Positions 8,881 through 17,753 of a DNA stretch of 19,635 nt are shown in pieces (positions within the stretch are counted from its first letter, which is position 1; each line of letters opens with the position of its first letter). Position numbers and translations under genes: made by a program. The notes under the pieces are model-generated. The model made no database searches. It had not been told where the DNA came from and saw only the letters and a list, made by a program, of their open reading frames with translations. Origin of the DNA: Proteobacteria bacterium UBA6729 (GTDB lineage: Bacteria; Pseudomonadota; Gammaproteobacteria; Porifericomitales; Porifericomitaceae); contig DKIB01000023.1 in NCBI GenBank assembly GCA_002454015.1, positions 6,832 through 26,466 on the forward strand, in the 5' to 3' direction.

Positions 8881-10223
8881 CGATCGTCGACTCCGGGGAG
8901 CGCCCGTACTGCCGCAACAAAGGCATCACCGCGTTCACGGTAATCCCTGTACATATCAAAACTGGCACAGGCCGGGGATAACAGTACCGCATCACCAGGC
9001 TGGGCAAGTCGCAATGCGATATGCACGGCATCTTCCATGTCGTGCGCCTCTTCCAGTGGTGCAATATGTGCCAGCCAGCGCTTCAGGCAGGGGGCATCGC
9101 GCCCCAGCAACACGGCAGCCCGGATGCGACCACGGGCGGCTTGCACCAACCCCGTAAAATCCTTTTCCTTCGCCTCACCGCCTGCCAACAACACCACCTG
9201 CCGACCCGCATCACCCAGACTGAATAACGCGGCACTGGCCGCCGCAGAATTCGTGGCCTTGGAATCGTTGTACCAATCCACCCCGTTTTGCCTGCCTACC
9301 CACTGCATACGGTGCGGGAGTCCAGCGAAGTGCACCAACGCCTCCAGCATAGGCACCTCCGGCAATCCCATGGCACGCCCCAGGGCCAGTGCCGCCAGGC
9401 AATTGGCGGCATTGTGCAGACCCGGAATCTGCAGCTCGGATATCGGCAACAATACCCTGCCTGCCTCAGCCAGACACAGGCCATGCCGGGTCTTTACCAG
9501 ACCAAATCCATCGGCTCCCCTGCCCCGTACCGTGTAGGTATACATCCGGGTATCCGGCTGGCGCATACCCCGCACCCGGCTATCATCCAGATTGATCACC
9601 ATGTTCTTGCATCCTGTATAGATTCTCGACTTGGCAGTTGCATAGGACTCCAGATCCGGATAACGATCCAGATGATCCGGTGCTATGTTCAGTAGCAGCG
9701 CGACCTCGGCACCCAGGGTGCTGACCGATTCCAGCTGAAAACTGGATAACTCCAGCACATACATGCCACAGCCCTCATCCAGCAGTTCCAGTGCCGGACG
9801 ACCCACATTGCCACCGAGGCCCGGCTGTAACCCGGCACGCCGTGCCATATCTGCAAATAGAGACACCACCGTACTCTTGCCGTTGGAACCGGTTACTGCA
9901 ACGACAGGTGCCCGGGCTCGCAACCGGAACAACTCAATGTCACCCATGATGTCCACGCCACACTCACGGGCGCTACGTAATTCCGGTAACAGCGGGTCCA
10001 GGCCGGGACTCACTACCAACTGCATCGCCTGACAGAGCATGCGTTGATTCAGCCCCCCCAGGTATAGCGGCACATCCGGCAATTCGGCGCGTGCCGCCGC
10101 CAGGCAGGGTGGCGTCTCGCGCGTATCAGTGACGGCAAATTTTACGCCTTCACGATGCAGCAAACGTGCGCATGAAAGCCCTGTGTGACCCAACCCAACC
10201 ACCACCACCGGGTAGCGATGCAT
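8877..10223 (-). CDS. murD: UDP-N-acetylmuramoylalanine--D-glutamate ligase MurD
   Basis: MurD adds D-glutamate to UDP-MurNAc-L-Ala using ATP. From Met at 10223 the product has 448 residues, close to E. coli (438). It has VVVVGLGHTGLSCARLL at the N-terminus, the ATP loop GSNGKST (112-118), LELSSFQLE, NIAPDHLDRY, NDSKATN and a late LLSPACASFDMYRDYRERG. The start is not settled. The ATG at 10223 gives the usual short lead before the glycine loop but leaves a 94-nt gap after mraY and has a weak ribosome binding site. The ATG pair at 10262/10259 would add 12-13 residues and fits a coupled 19-codon ORF in the gap. The extension to 10346 inside mraY is implausible. Confidence 0.96.
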   Translation of the reverse strand: MHRYPVVVVGLGHTGLSCARLLHREGVKFAVTDTRETPPCLAAARAELPDVPLYLGGLNQRMLCQAMQLVVSPGLDPLLPELRSARECGVDIMGDIELFRLRARAPVVAVTGSNGKSTVVSLFADMARRAGLQPGLGGNVGRPALELLDEGCGMYVLELSSFQLESVSTLGAEVALLLNIAPDHLDRYPDLESYATAKSRIYTGCKNMVINLDDSRVRGMRQPDTRMYTYTVRGRGADGFGLVKTRHGLCLAEAGRVLLPISELQIPGLHNAANCLAALALGRAMGLPEVPMLEALVHFAGLPHRMQWVGRQNGVDWYNDSKATNSAAASAALFSLGDAGRQVVLLAGGEAKEKDFTGLVQAARGRIRAAVLLGRDAPCLKRWLAHIAPLEEAHDMEDAVHIALRLAQPGDAVLLSPACASFDMYRDYRERGDAFVAAVRALPGVDDR

Positions 10224-10258
10224 GGCCTGACCCGCGGTTGTATGCGTTGCCCCGCCCA

Positions 10259-10318
10259 TCATCCATAGCCCCGCCGGGCGTCCACAATTGCCCTGTTGTC
10301 GTATTGAGCACATGGCAT
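10259..10318 (-). CDS. Possible 19-residue coupling ORF between mraY and murD
   Basis: An ATG at 10318 overlaps the mraY stop as TGATG and opens a 19-codon frame, [19 protein letters not shown]. Its TGA at 10261-10259 overlaps an in-frame murD ATG at 10262 as ATGA. Every other junction from mraZ to ftsA except murF-mraY is a stop/start overlap, so this small frame would restore an unbroken chain across the only large gap. No clear Shine-Dalgarno is seen and I recognise no homologue, so it may be chance. Confidence 0.25.
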   Translation of the reverse strand: MPCAQYDNRAIVDARRGYG

Positions 10319-11394
10319 CACCGGATCTTGAGACTTGCCAAACCAATCAGCACCAGGATCATTGATACAATCCACAGCCGTACCACGATCTTTGGTTCTG
10401 CCCAACCCTGCTTCTCAAAGTGGTGGTGAAATGGAGCCATCAGCAGCACCCGTCGCCCGGTGAACTTGAAGGACCCCACCTGCACGATCACCGATACCGC
10501 CTCGGCCACAAATAATCCGCCCATAATGAACAGCACAAACTCCTGGCGTACCATGACTGCCACTGCGCCCAATGCTGCGCCGAGTGCCAAGGCACCCACA
10601 TCACCCATAAACACCTGCGCCGGATAGGTGTTGAACCATAAAAATCCCACGCCGCCACCGACGATGGCTCCACAAAATACCGCCAGTTCACCAGCCCCCG
10701 GCACAAAGGGCATATTAAGATACTCCGAGAATGTGGCATGACCTGCTACGTAGGCAAACACAGCAAACGCGGCAGCGATCAGCACCGTGGGCATGATCGC
10801 CAGTCCATCCAGTCCATCCGTCAGATTCACGGCATTGCTGCTGCCCACAATAACCAGATAAGCCAACACGATATAGCCAATGCCCATCTGCAAATTAAAC
10901 TCCTTGATAAAGGGCAGGATTAATGTAGTCTCTACCGGGGTGGCGGCAATGGTAAACAGCCATACTGCGAACCCCAGGCTTGCCATAGATAACCAGATAA
11001 ACTTGGAGTGCGCACATAATCCCCGTCCACGTATCACCTTAAGACGATCATCCATGCAACCCACTGCGCCGAACACCACTGTTACTGCTATTGCCACCCA
11101 TACAAAGCGATTGCCCAGATCGGCCCAACTCAATGTTGCCGCCAATATTGACAACAAAATCAATACGCCACCCATGGTAGGCGTGCCATCCTTGCGTTCA
11201 TGGGCGGTGGGGCGATCACCACTATAGGCGTGCATTACCTGGTAGCGCTCCAACCAGCGAATCAGTAACGGCCCACAGAACAGCGATAGTAATAGTGCAG
11301 TCAGCATACTCATGATGATGCGCAGCGTAAGGTAGCGAAACACACCAAAGCCGACATCCACCTGCACCAGTACATCACTCAGCCAGTACAACAC
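10318..11394 (-). CDS. mraY: Phospho-N-acetylmuramoyl-pentapeptide-transferase MraY
   Basis: MraY is the polytopic inner-membrane enzyme that transfers phospho-MurNAc-pentapeptide to undecaprenyl phosphate, giving lipid I. The product has the substrate motif [12 protein letters not shown], the metal-binding [26 protein letters not shown], a late cytoplasmic HHHFEKQGW and about ten hydrophobic segments. I chose the GTG at 11394: (M)[20 protein letters not shown] lines up residue for residue with the E. coli N-terminus MLVWLAEHLV. It has AGAGGGA nearby upstream and gives 358 residues, against 360 in E. coli. It begins one base after the murF stop (TGA-A-GTG). The longer frame to 11454 overlaps murF. 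Confidence 0.96.
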   Translation of the reverse strand: MLYWLSDVLVQVDVGFGVFRYLTLRIIMSMLTALLLSLFCGPLLIRWLERYQVMHAYSGDRPTAHERKDGTPTMGGVLILLSILAATLSWADLGNRFVWVAIAVTVVFGAVGCMDDRLKVIRGRGLCAHSKFIWLSMASLGFAVWLFTIAATPVETTLILPFIKEFNLQMGIGYIVLAYLVIVGSSNAVNLTDGLDGLAIMPTVLIAAAFAVFAYVAGHATFSEYLNMPFVPGAGELAVFCGAIVGGGVGFLWFNTYPAQVFMGDVGALALGAALGAVAVMVRQEFVLFIMGGLFVAEAVSVIVQVGSFKFTGRRVLLMAPFHHHFEKQGWAEPKIVVRLWIVSMILVLIGLASLKIR

Positions 11395-11395
11395 T

Positions 11396-12742
11396 TCAAT
11401 GTTCCCTCTGCCTGGCCAGAATGGCCGTAACAATGCGCTCCATCTCCATGGCACGAGAACCCTTGACCAATACAGTATCGCCGGGTTGCAATTGTGACTG
11501 CAGGTCGGTGATCAGAGACTCAATATCCATGTATGCCTGGCCATCAGCAGCATGCGCTGCATGGCCTGCCAGCTCCCCCAGAGACCACAGCTGCTCCACA
11601 CCACGGGCTGCAATCCGCTCCCCGGCAGCACGATGCAGGGCCGCTGCCGTTACCCCCAGATCCTTCATGTCACCCAACACCAGCCAGCGTCGACCGGGAT
11701 ATGCGCACAACAGCTCCAGGGCAGCGTCCAGTGACCCCGGGTTGGCGTTATAGGTATCGTCCAGAACCTGGCAACCGTTGATCCCCTGCCGCAGGTCCAG
11801 CCGCCCGGGTAGCGCGGTGCAGCGTGCCAGCCCTGTGACAATGGTATCAATATCCACAGCCAATGCATGTGCACAGGCCGCCGCCGCCAGGGCATTCATC
11901 AGCTGATGACGACCCGGCAGCGCCAGCAACACCTCACGCTCACCATCCGGCAGATGCAATCGCAGGCGCAGCCCCGCAGTATCCTGTTGCACATGCGTTG
12001 CGCTGCAATCTGCACGGGCGGTCATGCCAAAACGCAACTGGGTGTGCCCGGTCGCAAGCTGCTGCCACAGCGCGGCATAGGCATCGTCCATATTGATTAC
12101 GGCAATGCCATCCGCTGCCAGACCCTGATAGATTTCCGCCTTTGCACGGGCCACCGCATCCAGGCCGCCGAACCCCTGCAGATGCGCCGGTGCACACTGT
12201 GTAACTACCGCCACCTGCGGCGCAACGAGGTCTGTCAGATAGGCAATATCACCCGGCGCAGCCGCGCCCATCTCCAGCACACCATAACGATGCCCGGACC
12301 CCAGACGAAATAACGTCAGTGGCACACCAAGCTCATTATTGTAATTGCCGTGGGTGGCCAGGGCCTCCGGCCCAAGTATGGAGGCCAGCATTTCTTTTAC
12401 CGTGCTCTTGCCGTTGCTGCCGGTGATCGCTACTATCGGGACATCAAAGCGTGCCCGCCAGGCCGCTGCGAGCCGCCCCATGGCCTCACGGGCACTGTCC
12501 ACCCGCAGCCACGGCAATGTGACTGCACCGGGGTCACGCTCCACCATCGCGGCCACCGCACCGCCACGATGTGCAAGGTCTACAAAATCATGTCCATCCA
12601 CGTGGCGACCCCGCATGGCAATAAACAACTCACCACCTGCAAGCTGTCGCGTATCCAGTGTACAGCCGGCAAATTCCGGGTTCCCACCCCGGCAGGCACC
12701 ATGCATGATCTGCGCCGCCTCAGAGAGCTGCATACGGATCAT
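11396..12742 (-). CDS. murF: UDP-MurNAc-tripeptide--D-Ala-D-Ala ligase MurF
   Basis: MurF completes the cytoplasmic precursor by adding D-Ala-D-Ala, the product of Ddl, to UDP-MurNAc-tripeptide with ATP. The 448-residue product has the N-terminal substrate-binding domain with [17 protein letters not shown], the ATP loop GSNGKST (108-114), [24 protein letters not shown], and a C-terminal domain with [15 protein letters not shown] and VLGDMKDLG. These are all MurF hallmarks. The ATG overlaps the murE stop (ATGA), with an AGGGG stretch about ten bases upstream. Met4 is a less likely alternative start. Length matches E. coli MurF (452). Confidence 0.97.
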   Translation of the reverse strand: MIRMQLSEAAQIMHGACRGGNPEFAGCTLDTRQLAGGELFIAMRGRHVDGHDFVDLAHRGGAVAAMVERDPGAVTLPWLRVDSAREAMGRLAAAWRARFDVPIVAITGSNGKSTVKEMLASILGPEALATHGNYNNELGVPLTLFRLGSGHRYGVLEMGAAAPGDIAYLTDLVAPQVAVVTQCAPAHLQGFGGLDAVARAKAEIYQGLAADGIAVINMDDAYAALWQQLATGHTQLRFGMTARADCSATHVQQDTAGLRLRLHLPDGEREVLLALPGRHQLMNALAAAACAHALAVDIDTIVTGLARCTALPGRLDLRQGINGCQVLDDTYNANPGSLDAALELLCAYPGRRWLVLGDMKDLGVTAAALHRAAGERIAARGVEQLWSLGELAGHAAHAADGQAYMDIESLITDLQSQLQPGDTVLVKGSRAMEMERIVTAILARQREH

Positions 12743-14214
12743 GACAGCAACCCCTGCACCACTGCACGATCATCAAAGGGTACACGCCCACTGCCAATCT
12801 GCTGACTGCCTTCATGTCCCTTGCCTGCGACCAACACCCCATCGTCCGGCCCTGCCTCAGTCAGGGCCAGTGTGATCGCCTGTCTGCGGTCCGGCACAAC
12901 ATGAATGCGGGCCGACCCGCGACAACCGGCGCGTATCTGTTCCAGGATTGCTGCAGATGATTCACTACGAGGATTGTCATCCGTCAATAGCACATGATCG
13001 GCGCGTTCTGCAGCGACGGCCCCCATCAGCGGACGCTTGCCCGGGTCACGTTCCCCACCACAACCAAACACACAGTAAATTGCGCCACTCACCAGCTCAC
13101 GCAGATCCGCCAATGCCGCCTGCAGGGCATCCGGGGTATGCGCATAATCTACGGCCACCAGTGGTTGCCCGGGAGCCCTGAAGATTTCCATACGGCCCGG
13201 CACCACCAGCGTATCCGCCAATGCCTCACAGACGCTATCCAGGCGATAGCCCATCGCCAGCAATGCTGTCGTCGCAGCCAGCAAATTGGATGCATTCAGG
13301 CGTCCGACCAGCGTACTCTGCAGTCGTGCCATCCCCCACGGCCCGGCCAGTTGCAGTGCCAGCCCATCCGCTCCACTGGACAACACCTGACCGCGCAAAC
13401 AGGGCACCCCGGCGAGCGGCATGGAATGCAGGCCATAGCCGTATACCTCCAGCGCACCATCCAACTCTCTGGCCCAACGCTGCCCATGGCAATCATCCAT
13501 ATTCAGCACCGCCTGCTGCAACCCCGGTGCATTAAACAGGGTACGCTTGGCGGCCGCATATCCGGCCATATCACCGTGGTAGTCCAGATGATCACGGCCC
13601 AGATTGGTGTAGACCGCCAGGGTAAAGCGCACCCCACTCACCCGCCCCTGATTGAGGGCATGTGAAGATACTTCCATCACCGCATCATCTGCCCCCTGGG
13701 CATGTGCCTCACGCAAGAAACGGTGCAGCGTTACCGCATCCGGCGTGGTATGAGCCCCGGGTTGCAAATGCCCCGGAAAACCGTAACCCAGAGTGCCCAG
13801 CAAACCACATACACGTGGCCGACCCTGCAGTGCAGACAAGGCGTATGCCAGCAAGTGTGTCACCGTAGTCTTGCCATTGGTACCAGTTACCCCGGTCACG
13901 CGCAAGTCTCGTGAAGGCTCACCAAAAAAACGATCCGCCAGCACGCCTGCCTGTATACTGAGTCCGGGCACCGCAAACACAGGCAGGCCCGGCCAGTTGA
14001 TCAGCGCGCCATCCGGCAGTGGTGGCTCTACCAGACTGGCGGCTGCACCGCGTTCCAGGGCCTGGGCCAGATGGGAGGCACCATGGGAGGCGATCCCCCG
14101 GCAGGCCAAAAACAGATCACCGGGCACCAGTGTACGACTGTCCATGGACAAGCCCCGGATGCGGAGTTCCGCCTCCCGCGATACATCAACGATTCCATCC
14201 AGTAGTGCGCGCAT
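12739..14214 (-). CDS. murE: UDP-MurNAc-L-Ala-D-Glu--meso-diaminopimelate ligase MurE
   Basis: MurE adds the third stem-peptide residue using ATP. The product has LSMDSRTLVPGDLF in the N-terminal domain, the ATP loop GTNGKTT (about 111-117), MEVSSHALNQGRV, and AAAKRTLF with the lysine expected to be carbamylated. A C-terminal DNPRSE follows, which is the signature of meso-diaminopimelate enzymes (lysine enzymes have a different motif). I chose the ATG at 14214 (491 residues) because GGGAG lies six bases upstream. An ATG at 14232 overlaps the ftsI stop as ATGA and adds six residues but lacks a good ribosome binding site. Either start keeps the gene coupled to ftsI. Confidence 0.96.
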   Translation of the reverse strand: MRALLDGIVDVSREAELRIRGLSMDSRTLVPGDLFLACRGIASHGASHLAQALERGAAASLVEPPLPDGALINWPGLPVFAVPGLSIQAGVLADRFFGEPSRDLRVTGVTGTNGKTTVTHLLAYALSALQGRPRVCGLLGTLGYGFPGHLQPGAHTTPDAVTLHRFLREAHAQGADDAVMEVSSHALNQGRVSGVRFTLAVYTNLGRDHLDYHGDMAGYAAAKRTLFNAPGLQQAVLNMDDCHGQRWARELDGALEVYGYGLHSMPLAGVPCLRGQVLSSGADGLALQLAGPWGMARLQSTLVGRLNASNLLAATTALLAMGYRLDSVCEALADTLVVPGRMEIFRAPGQPLVAVDYAHTPDALQAALADLRELVSGAIYCVFGCGGERDPGKRPLMGAVAAERADHVLLTDDNPRSESSAAILEQIRAGCRGSARIHVVPDRRQAITLALTEAGPDDGVLVAGKGHEGSQQIGSGRVPFDDRAVVQGLLS

Positions 14215-14228
14215 CGTCAACTCCCGCC

Positions 14229-15923
14229 TCATCCCCGTTCAACTCGCACGATCGTTTCCGGCGACAATCCGGAGAAATCATCCGGGGGCACATTCAGCAA
14301 ACGCAAACTACCCGCCATCACCCGTGAGAATATCGGCGCCGCCACCAATCCACCGTAATAATCTCCTCCCGATGGTTCGTCAAGCATCACCACCATTACC
14401 AATTGTGGGTCGCTGGCCGGTGCCATCCCTGCAAACAGTGCCAGATAGCGATCTTCTGCGTACCCCTGGGCGGTGATCTTGTGTACTGTGCCGGTCTTGC
14501 CGGCAATACGAAACTTTGCCACAGCCGCACGCGAACCTGTACCCCCGGGATCGACTACCCCTTCCATCATGTCACGCAACTCCAGTACCGCCCCGGCCGG
14601 AAACACCTGCGGAGCATCCGGCGTTTCTGTCAACCGTTGCATGACCACCTGTGGTAAACGCCCACCCGTAGCAAACACGGCGTAGGCACGGGCCAGTTGC
14701 AGGCAAGTCGTTGACAGACCGTACCCATAGGAGACGCTGGCCTGCGTGGATCTGGGCCACCGTTCATGGTACAACAGGTGCCCTGAACTTTCCCCGGGGA
14801 ACCCACTCGCCGTGGTGCGCCCGATGCCAGCGCGGTCCAGTACACCCCATAGCTGCCCGGGCTCCAACGCCAGCGACAACATGCTGGCCCCTACATTACT
14901 GGACTTCTTGATGACCTGAGCCAGACTCAACAAACCGTAATTGCGAAAATCCCGAATCGTATGGCCATCCACCATGAGCCACCCGGGGGCGGTATCCAAC
15001 TCCGATTCTGCCGTGTATTCGCCGGATAACAATGCTGCAAGTACAGTAAACGGCTTGATGGTTGAGCCCGGCTCAAATACATCCGTCACTGCTACATTCC
15101 GACTGTAGTTGCCGCTCAGGTGGCGACGATCATTGGGGTTATACGAGGGCAGGCTGACCATGGCCAACACCTCGCCCGTCCTGGGGTTCAGCATCACCAG
15201 TGCACCTCCCATCGCACTGTTCTTGTGCATTGCTGCCAACAACTCACGATAGGCCAGATACTGCAAACGCCGGTCGATACTGAGATGCAAATCCCGGCCA
15301 GGCTCCGGCACCAGAATGCTCTCTATATCCCTCACCGTACGTCGGCGTGAATCCACCAGCACCCGCTTCTTGCCAGGCCGACCCTTGAGCCAGTCATCAA
15401 AACTCAGTTCCAGACCCTCCTGCCCATCATCATCTATATTCGTGAACCCCACTACCTGTGCCAGAATCTCACCTGCCGGATAATACCTGCGGTACTCCTG
15501 CTGTACCGAGATTCCGGCCAGCTTCAGTGCGAGCACCTGCTGCGCCAACCTGGGCTGCACCCCGCGCCGCAAATATACAAACTCCTTCTTGTATTTTGAG
15601 CGCAGCAATGACAGCAACCTGTCTGGGGGCATCCCCAACAACTCTGCCAACGTACCCAGCGATTCCCGTGACTCACTCAACAACTTCCCGGGATGCGTCC
15701 AGAGTGAAGCCAGCGGTGTACTGACTGCCAGCGGCTCCCCATGGCGATCCCGGATTATGCCGCGATGCGTGGGTAATACCACCTCACGCACTGCCCGCTT
15801 GGCAGACTCATCTACCAGGAAGGGTCGCTGATACAGCTGTAAATAACCTGTGCGCCCCAATATCGCAACGGCGCCAACAACTGTCAACACCAGCAGTGTT
15901 ACATGACGCCAACGTTCAATCAT
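14229..15923 (-). CDS. ftsI: Septal peptidoglycan transpeptidase FtsI (PBP3)
   Basis: FtsI is the class B penicillin-binding protein that cross-links septal peptidoglycan as partner of FtsW. The 564-residue product has one membrane segment (about 7-24) and the class B pedestal domain with RGIIRDRHGEPLAVS (54-68). The transpeptidase domain has the three active-site motifs STIK (Ser287), SSN (341-343) and KTG (476-478). Length is slightly below E. coli FtsI (588). I see no separate C-terminal processing tail beyond LSPETIVRVERG. Its ATG overlaps the end of ftsL by eight bases and its stop overlaps the first possible murE ATG. The neighbours decide for FtsI rather than another class B protein. 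Confidence 0.97.
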   Translation of the reverse strand: MIERWRHVTLLVLTVVGAVAILGRTGYLQLYQRPFLVDESAKRAVREVVLPTHRGIIRDRHGEPLAVSTPLASLWTHPGKLLSESRESLGTLAELLGMPPDRLLSLLRSKYKKEFVYLRRGVQPRLAQQVLALKLAGISVQQEYRRYYPAGEILAQVVGFTNIDDDGQEGLELSFDDWLKGRPGKKRVLVDSRRRTVRDIESILVPEPGRDLHLSIDRRLQYLAYRELLAAMHKNSAMGGALVMLNPRTGEVLAMVSLPSYNPNDRRHLSGNYSRNVAVTDVFEPGSTIKPFTVLAALLSGEYTAESELDTAPGWLMVDGHTIRDFRNYGLLSLAQVIKKSSNVGASMLSLALEPGQLWGVLDRAGIGRTTASGFPGESSGHLLYHERWPRSTQASVSYGYGLSTTCLQLARAYAVFATGGRLPQVVMQRLTETPDAPQVFPAGAVLELRDMMEGVVDPGGTGSRAAVAKFRIAGKTGTVHKITAQGYAEDRYLALFAGMAPASDPQLVMVVMLDEPSGGDYYGGLVAAPIFSRVMAGSLRLLNVPPDDFSGLSPETIVRVERG

Positions 15924-16194
15924 CGGGCTCTACCACAACCAGCATCTCCTCGTCAGGCACCTGCATATCCAGTTCCTGCCGGGCAATACGCTCAATGCGA
16001 TGATGCGCCGCCCATGTACTGCGCTCAAGCTGATACCGCTGCCAAAGCACGTGCAGGTCCATACTTTCCCTCTCCAATGCCTGCAGCTGGAAAAACAACT
16101 GGCGTGACTCGTGCCGTGACCACACTGCCGCCAGGGCAGTGCCCAGTATGGACAGCCCCAACACCATCACCACCAGCATGGAGCGCAGCTTCAA
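15916..16194 (-). CDS. ftsL: Cell division protein FtsL
   Basis: FtsL is a small bitopic protein that forms a periplasmic coiled coil with FtsB and, with FtsQ, activates FtsW-FtsI. The 92-residue product has a very short cytoplasmic end, a membrane segment at about residues 5-24, a heptad-like region (about 28-62) and the typical LERSTWAAHHRIERIARQEL segment of FtsL. The start is a TTG at 16194 overlapping the rsmH stop (TTGA). The next candidate, an ATG at 16179, would cut into the membrane segment lead. The nearly absent cytoplasmic tail differs from E. coli (about 37 residues) but resembles Pseudomonas-type FtsL. The acidic end VVVEPDD overlaps ftsI. Confidence 0.93.
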   Translation of the reverse strand: MKLRSMLVVMVLGLSILGTALAAVWSRHESRQLFFQLQALERESMDLHVLWQRYQLERSTWAAHHRIERIARQELDMQVPDEEMLVVVEPDD

Positions 16195-17000
16195 ACCGTA
16201 GCTACCCGCAACACCGCGGAGCGTGCCCGCGGATTCATGGCCACCTCTGCAGCCCCGGCCCGGAAGCGACCCAGTGGTCGCATCTCGGCGCGCATAAATC
16301 GCTTCACAATTCGATCCTCCAGCGAATGGAATGCAATCACTACCAGACGCCCACCCAGGACCAACCGCTCCGGCACACAGGCAAGGGCAAGCTCCAACTC
16401 TTCCAACTCACGGTTTATGTACAGCCGTAACGCCAAAAACACCTTCGTTGCGGGATGTCGACGCCGAGCCCCACCCAGCACGCGTTTGACAATCGCCGCC
16501 AACTGCCAGGTTCGCACCGGCCGCGCGGCAACCACTGCCCGGGCAATACGCCGCGAGGCCCGCTCATCTCCATAGCGCCACAACACATCTGCCAGCTCCA
16601 CCTCCGAGACGCGTTGCAAAAACTCTGCCGCCGTCTCTCCCACCGGGGCATAACGCATGTCCAATGGACCATCCACCTGAAAACCAAAGCCCCGTGAAGC
16701 ATCCTCCAGCAACGGTGAGGACACCCCCAGATCAAACAACATCCCATCCACCTTGTCCAACTGCCGTATGCCCATAAAACTCCCCTCCACCAGCTGCAAT
16801 CTGGCATCGTCTCTCCAGGTCTCCCGGGCATGCTGCACAGCCGCCGGATCCTTGTCGAAGGCCACCACCTGCCTGGCACCCTGCTCCAACAGGGCAGTTG
16901 TATGCCCGCCCCTGCCATAGGTGCAATCCACATAGCAGCCCCCGGTCCTTACCGCCAGCCCACGGAGCGCCTCCTCCAACATCACGGCATCATGTTTCAC
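16191..17000 (-). CDS. rsmH: 16S rRNA (cytosine-1402-N4)-methyltransferase RsmH (MraW)
   Basis: RsmH methylates N4 of C1402 in the 16S rRNA decoding centre using S-adenosylmethionine. The product has the N-terminal substrate motif KHDAVMLEEAL, the SAM-binding DCTYGRGGHT (25-34), DLGVSSPLLEDASRGF (90-105), GPLDMR and a late IAFHSLEDRIVKRFMR with NPRARSAVLR. I chose the GTG at 17000: it overlaps the mraZ stop (GTGA), has GGGGGAG eight bases upstream and places KHDAVML at the usual N-terminus, giving 269 residues. This is about 40 shorter than E. coli (313). Much of the difference is a missing insertion between KRFMR and NPRAR near the C-terminus. The frame back to 17078 inside mraZ is not needed. 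Confidence 0.96.
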   Translation of the reverse strand: MKHDAVMLEEALRGLAVRTGGCYVDCTYGRGGHTTALLEQGARQVVAFDKDPAAVQHARETWRDDARLQLVEGSFMGIRQLDKVDGMLFDLGVSSPLLEDASRGFGFQVDGPLDMRYAPVGETAAEFLQRVSEVELADVLWRYGDERASRRIARAVVAARPVRTWQLAAIVKRVLGGARRRHPATKVFLALRLYINRELEELELALACVPERLVLGGRLVVIAFHSLEDRIVKRFMRAEMRPLGRFRAGAAEVAMNPRARSAVLRVATV

Positions 17001-17452
17001 AGGGCCAACTCCCCCAGGGTCTCCGCCAGCTTGCCCTCGGACTCCAACGTCTGCAGGCGTTGCAGCATCCCCTGCCACCGCTCCCGGGCCAGGACCTCAA
17101 AGCGATCACTGCCCCCCATCAAACAGACCTCCCTCTCCAGGCCCGCCTCCTTTCTGAGCACCCCGGGCAGCAGCACACGCCCACCCCGGTCGCATCGGCA
17201 ATCGGTAGCCATCCCCCGCAATACCTTCTTTACCAACCGTGGCCCCTCCTCAAAATCCGACAGGGCTGCCAGTTTCTGATCCACCCGCTTCCAGACCACC
17301 AGCGGAAACAACCACAGTGTCCTCTGCAGGCTCAATGTAGCAACCAGTACGCCCCCCTCACTCGCAAGCAGGACCTCCCGATACCGGGCGGGAATCACCA
17401 GACGACCCTTCTCGTCCAGCGTAACCTCGTTTGTTCCTCTGAAAGCAAACAT
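16997..17452 (-). CDS. mraZ: Transcriptional regulator MraZ
   Basis: MraZ is an AbrB-like DNA-binding protein that represses its own dcw operon in E. coli. The 151-residue product has two tandem SpoVT/AbrB half-domains with the family motifs DEKGR (13-17) followed by LVIPARYRE, and DRGGR (88-92) followed by VLLPGVLR. Length is equal to E. coli MraZ (152). I chose the ATG at 17452, which gives the typical MFxFRG N-terminus. An in-frame TTG at 17470 would add six residues inside the operator. Only a weak AGG sits close to the start, so translation initiation may be inefficient. It is first in the operon, directly behind the promoter and a putative MraZ operator. Confidence 0.96.
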   Translation of the reverse strand: MFAFRGTNEVTLDEKGRLVIPARYREVLLASEGGVLVATLSLQRTLWLFPLVVWKRVDQKLAALSDFEEGPRLVKKVLRGMATDCRCDRGGRVLLPGVLRKEAGLEREVCLMGGSDRFEVLARERWQGMLQRLQTLESEGKLAETLGELAL

Positions 17453-17458
17453 ACCTGG

Positions 17459-17488
17459 ATTATCCCACAATCAACCACATTTTCCCAC
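17459..17488 (-). promoter_or_regulatory. Putative MraZ operator (three 10-bp repeats)
   Basis: On the minus strand three units follow without gaps: GTGGGAAAAT (17488-17479), GTGGTTGATT (17478-17469) and GTGGGATAAT (17468-17459). E. coli MraZ is known to bind TGGG-type repeats with five-base spacers, i.e. one repeat per helical turn. The spacing here is the same. The block begins about where transcription should start, so bound MraZ would block the promoter. Seen: the repeats. Inferred: binding. Confidence 0.75.
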
Positions 17489-17494
17489 CCCCAA

Positions 17495-17523
17495 ACTATA
17501 AGGCCCTCCATCCCCCCTGTCAA
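17495..17523 (-). promoter_or_regulatory. Strong sigma-70 promoter of the dcw operon (Pmra)
   Basis: The minus strand has a perfect -35 box TTGACA (17523-17518), a 17-base spacer and the -10 box TATAGT (17500-17495). The expected transcription start is near 17488, at the first MraZ repeat, about 36 bases before the mraZ ATG. No other promoter of comparable quality was seen in the cluster. Confidence 0.85.
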
Positions 17524-17692
17524 GAAACCCCCGTAAAATGAATCGCTTAGGCAAATATCACCACAAAAACTAATACAAAATATATACTTCCAAGGCTAAG
17601 CTAATCATGACGCCATATAACCCATGTAACCAATTGTTTTACAATGGAATATTTCCAGACCCTCCAGCCCTGTGTCCGGCGACGCCCGGATT

Positions 17693-17722
17693 GCCGGGTT
17701 TCCCCGCCCGGGGGGAGCCCGC
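17693..17722. repeat. 30-bp GC-rich hairpin repeat, copy 1
   Basis: This unit is identical over 30 bases to 17754-17783 and starts 61 bp before it. Each unit has the form CGGGTTTCCCC-loop-GGGGAGCCCG, so its two halves can pair into a stem with a small bulge. It resembles small intergenic palindromic (REP-like) units more than a terminator, since no T-tract follows. Confidence 0.85.
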
Positions 17723-17753
17723 GGTGATACCGATCAGGATGATCTGCTCAACA

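Noticed and set aside
10224..10346. N-terminal extension of murD into mraY
   Set aside because: The extra residues lack the MurD fold, overlap the end of mraY, and the glycine loop is expected within the first dozen residues.
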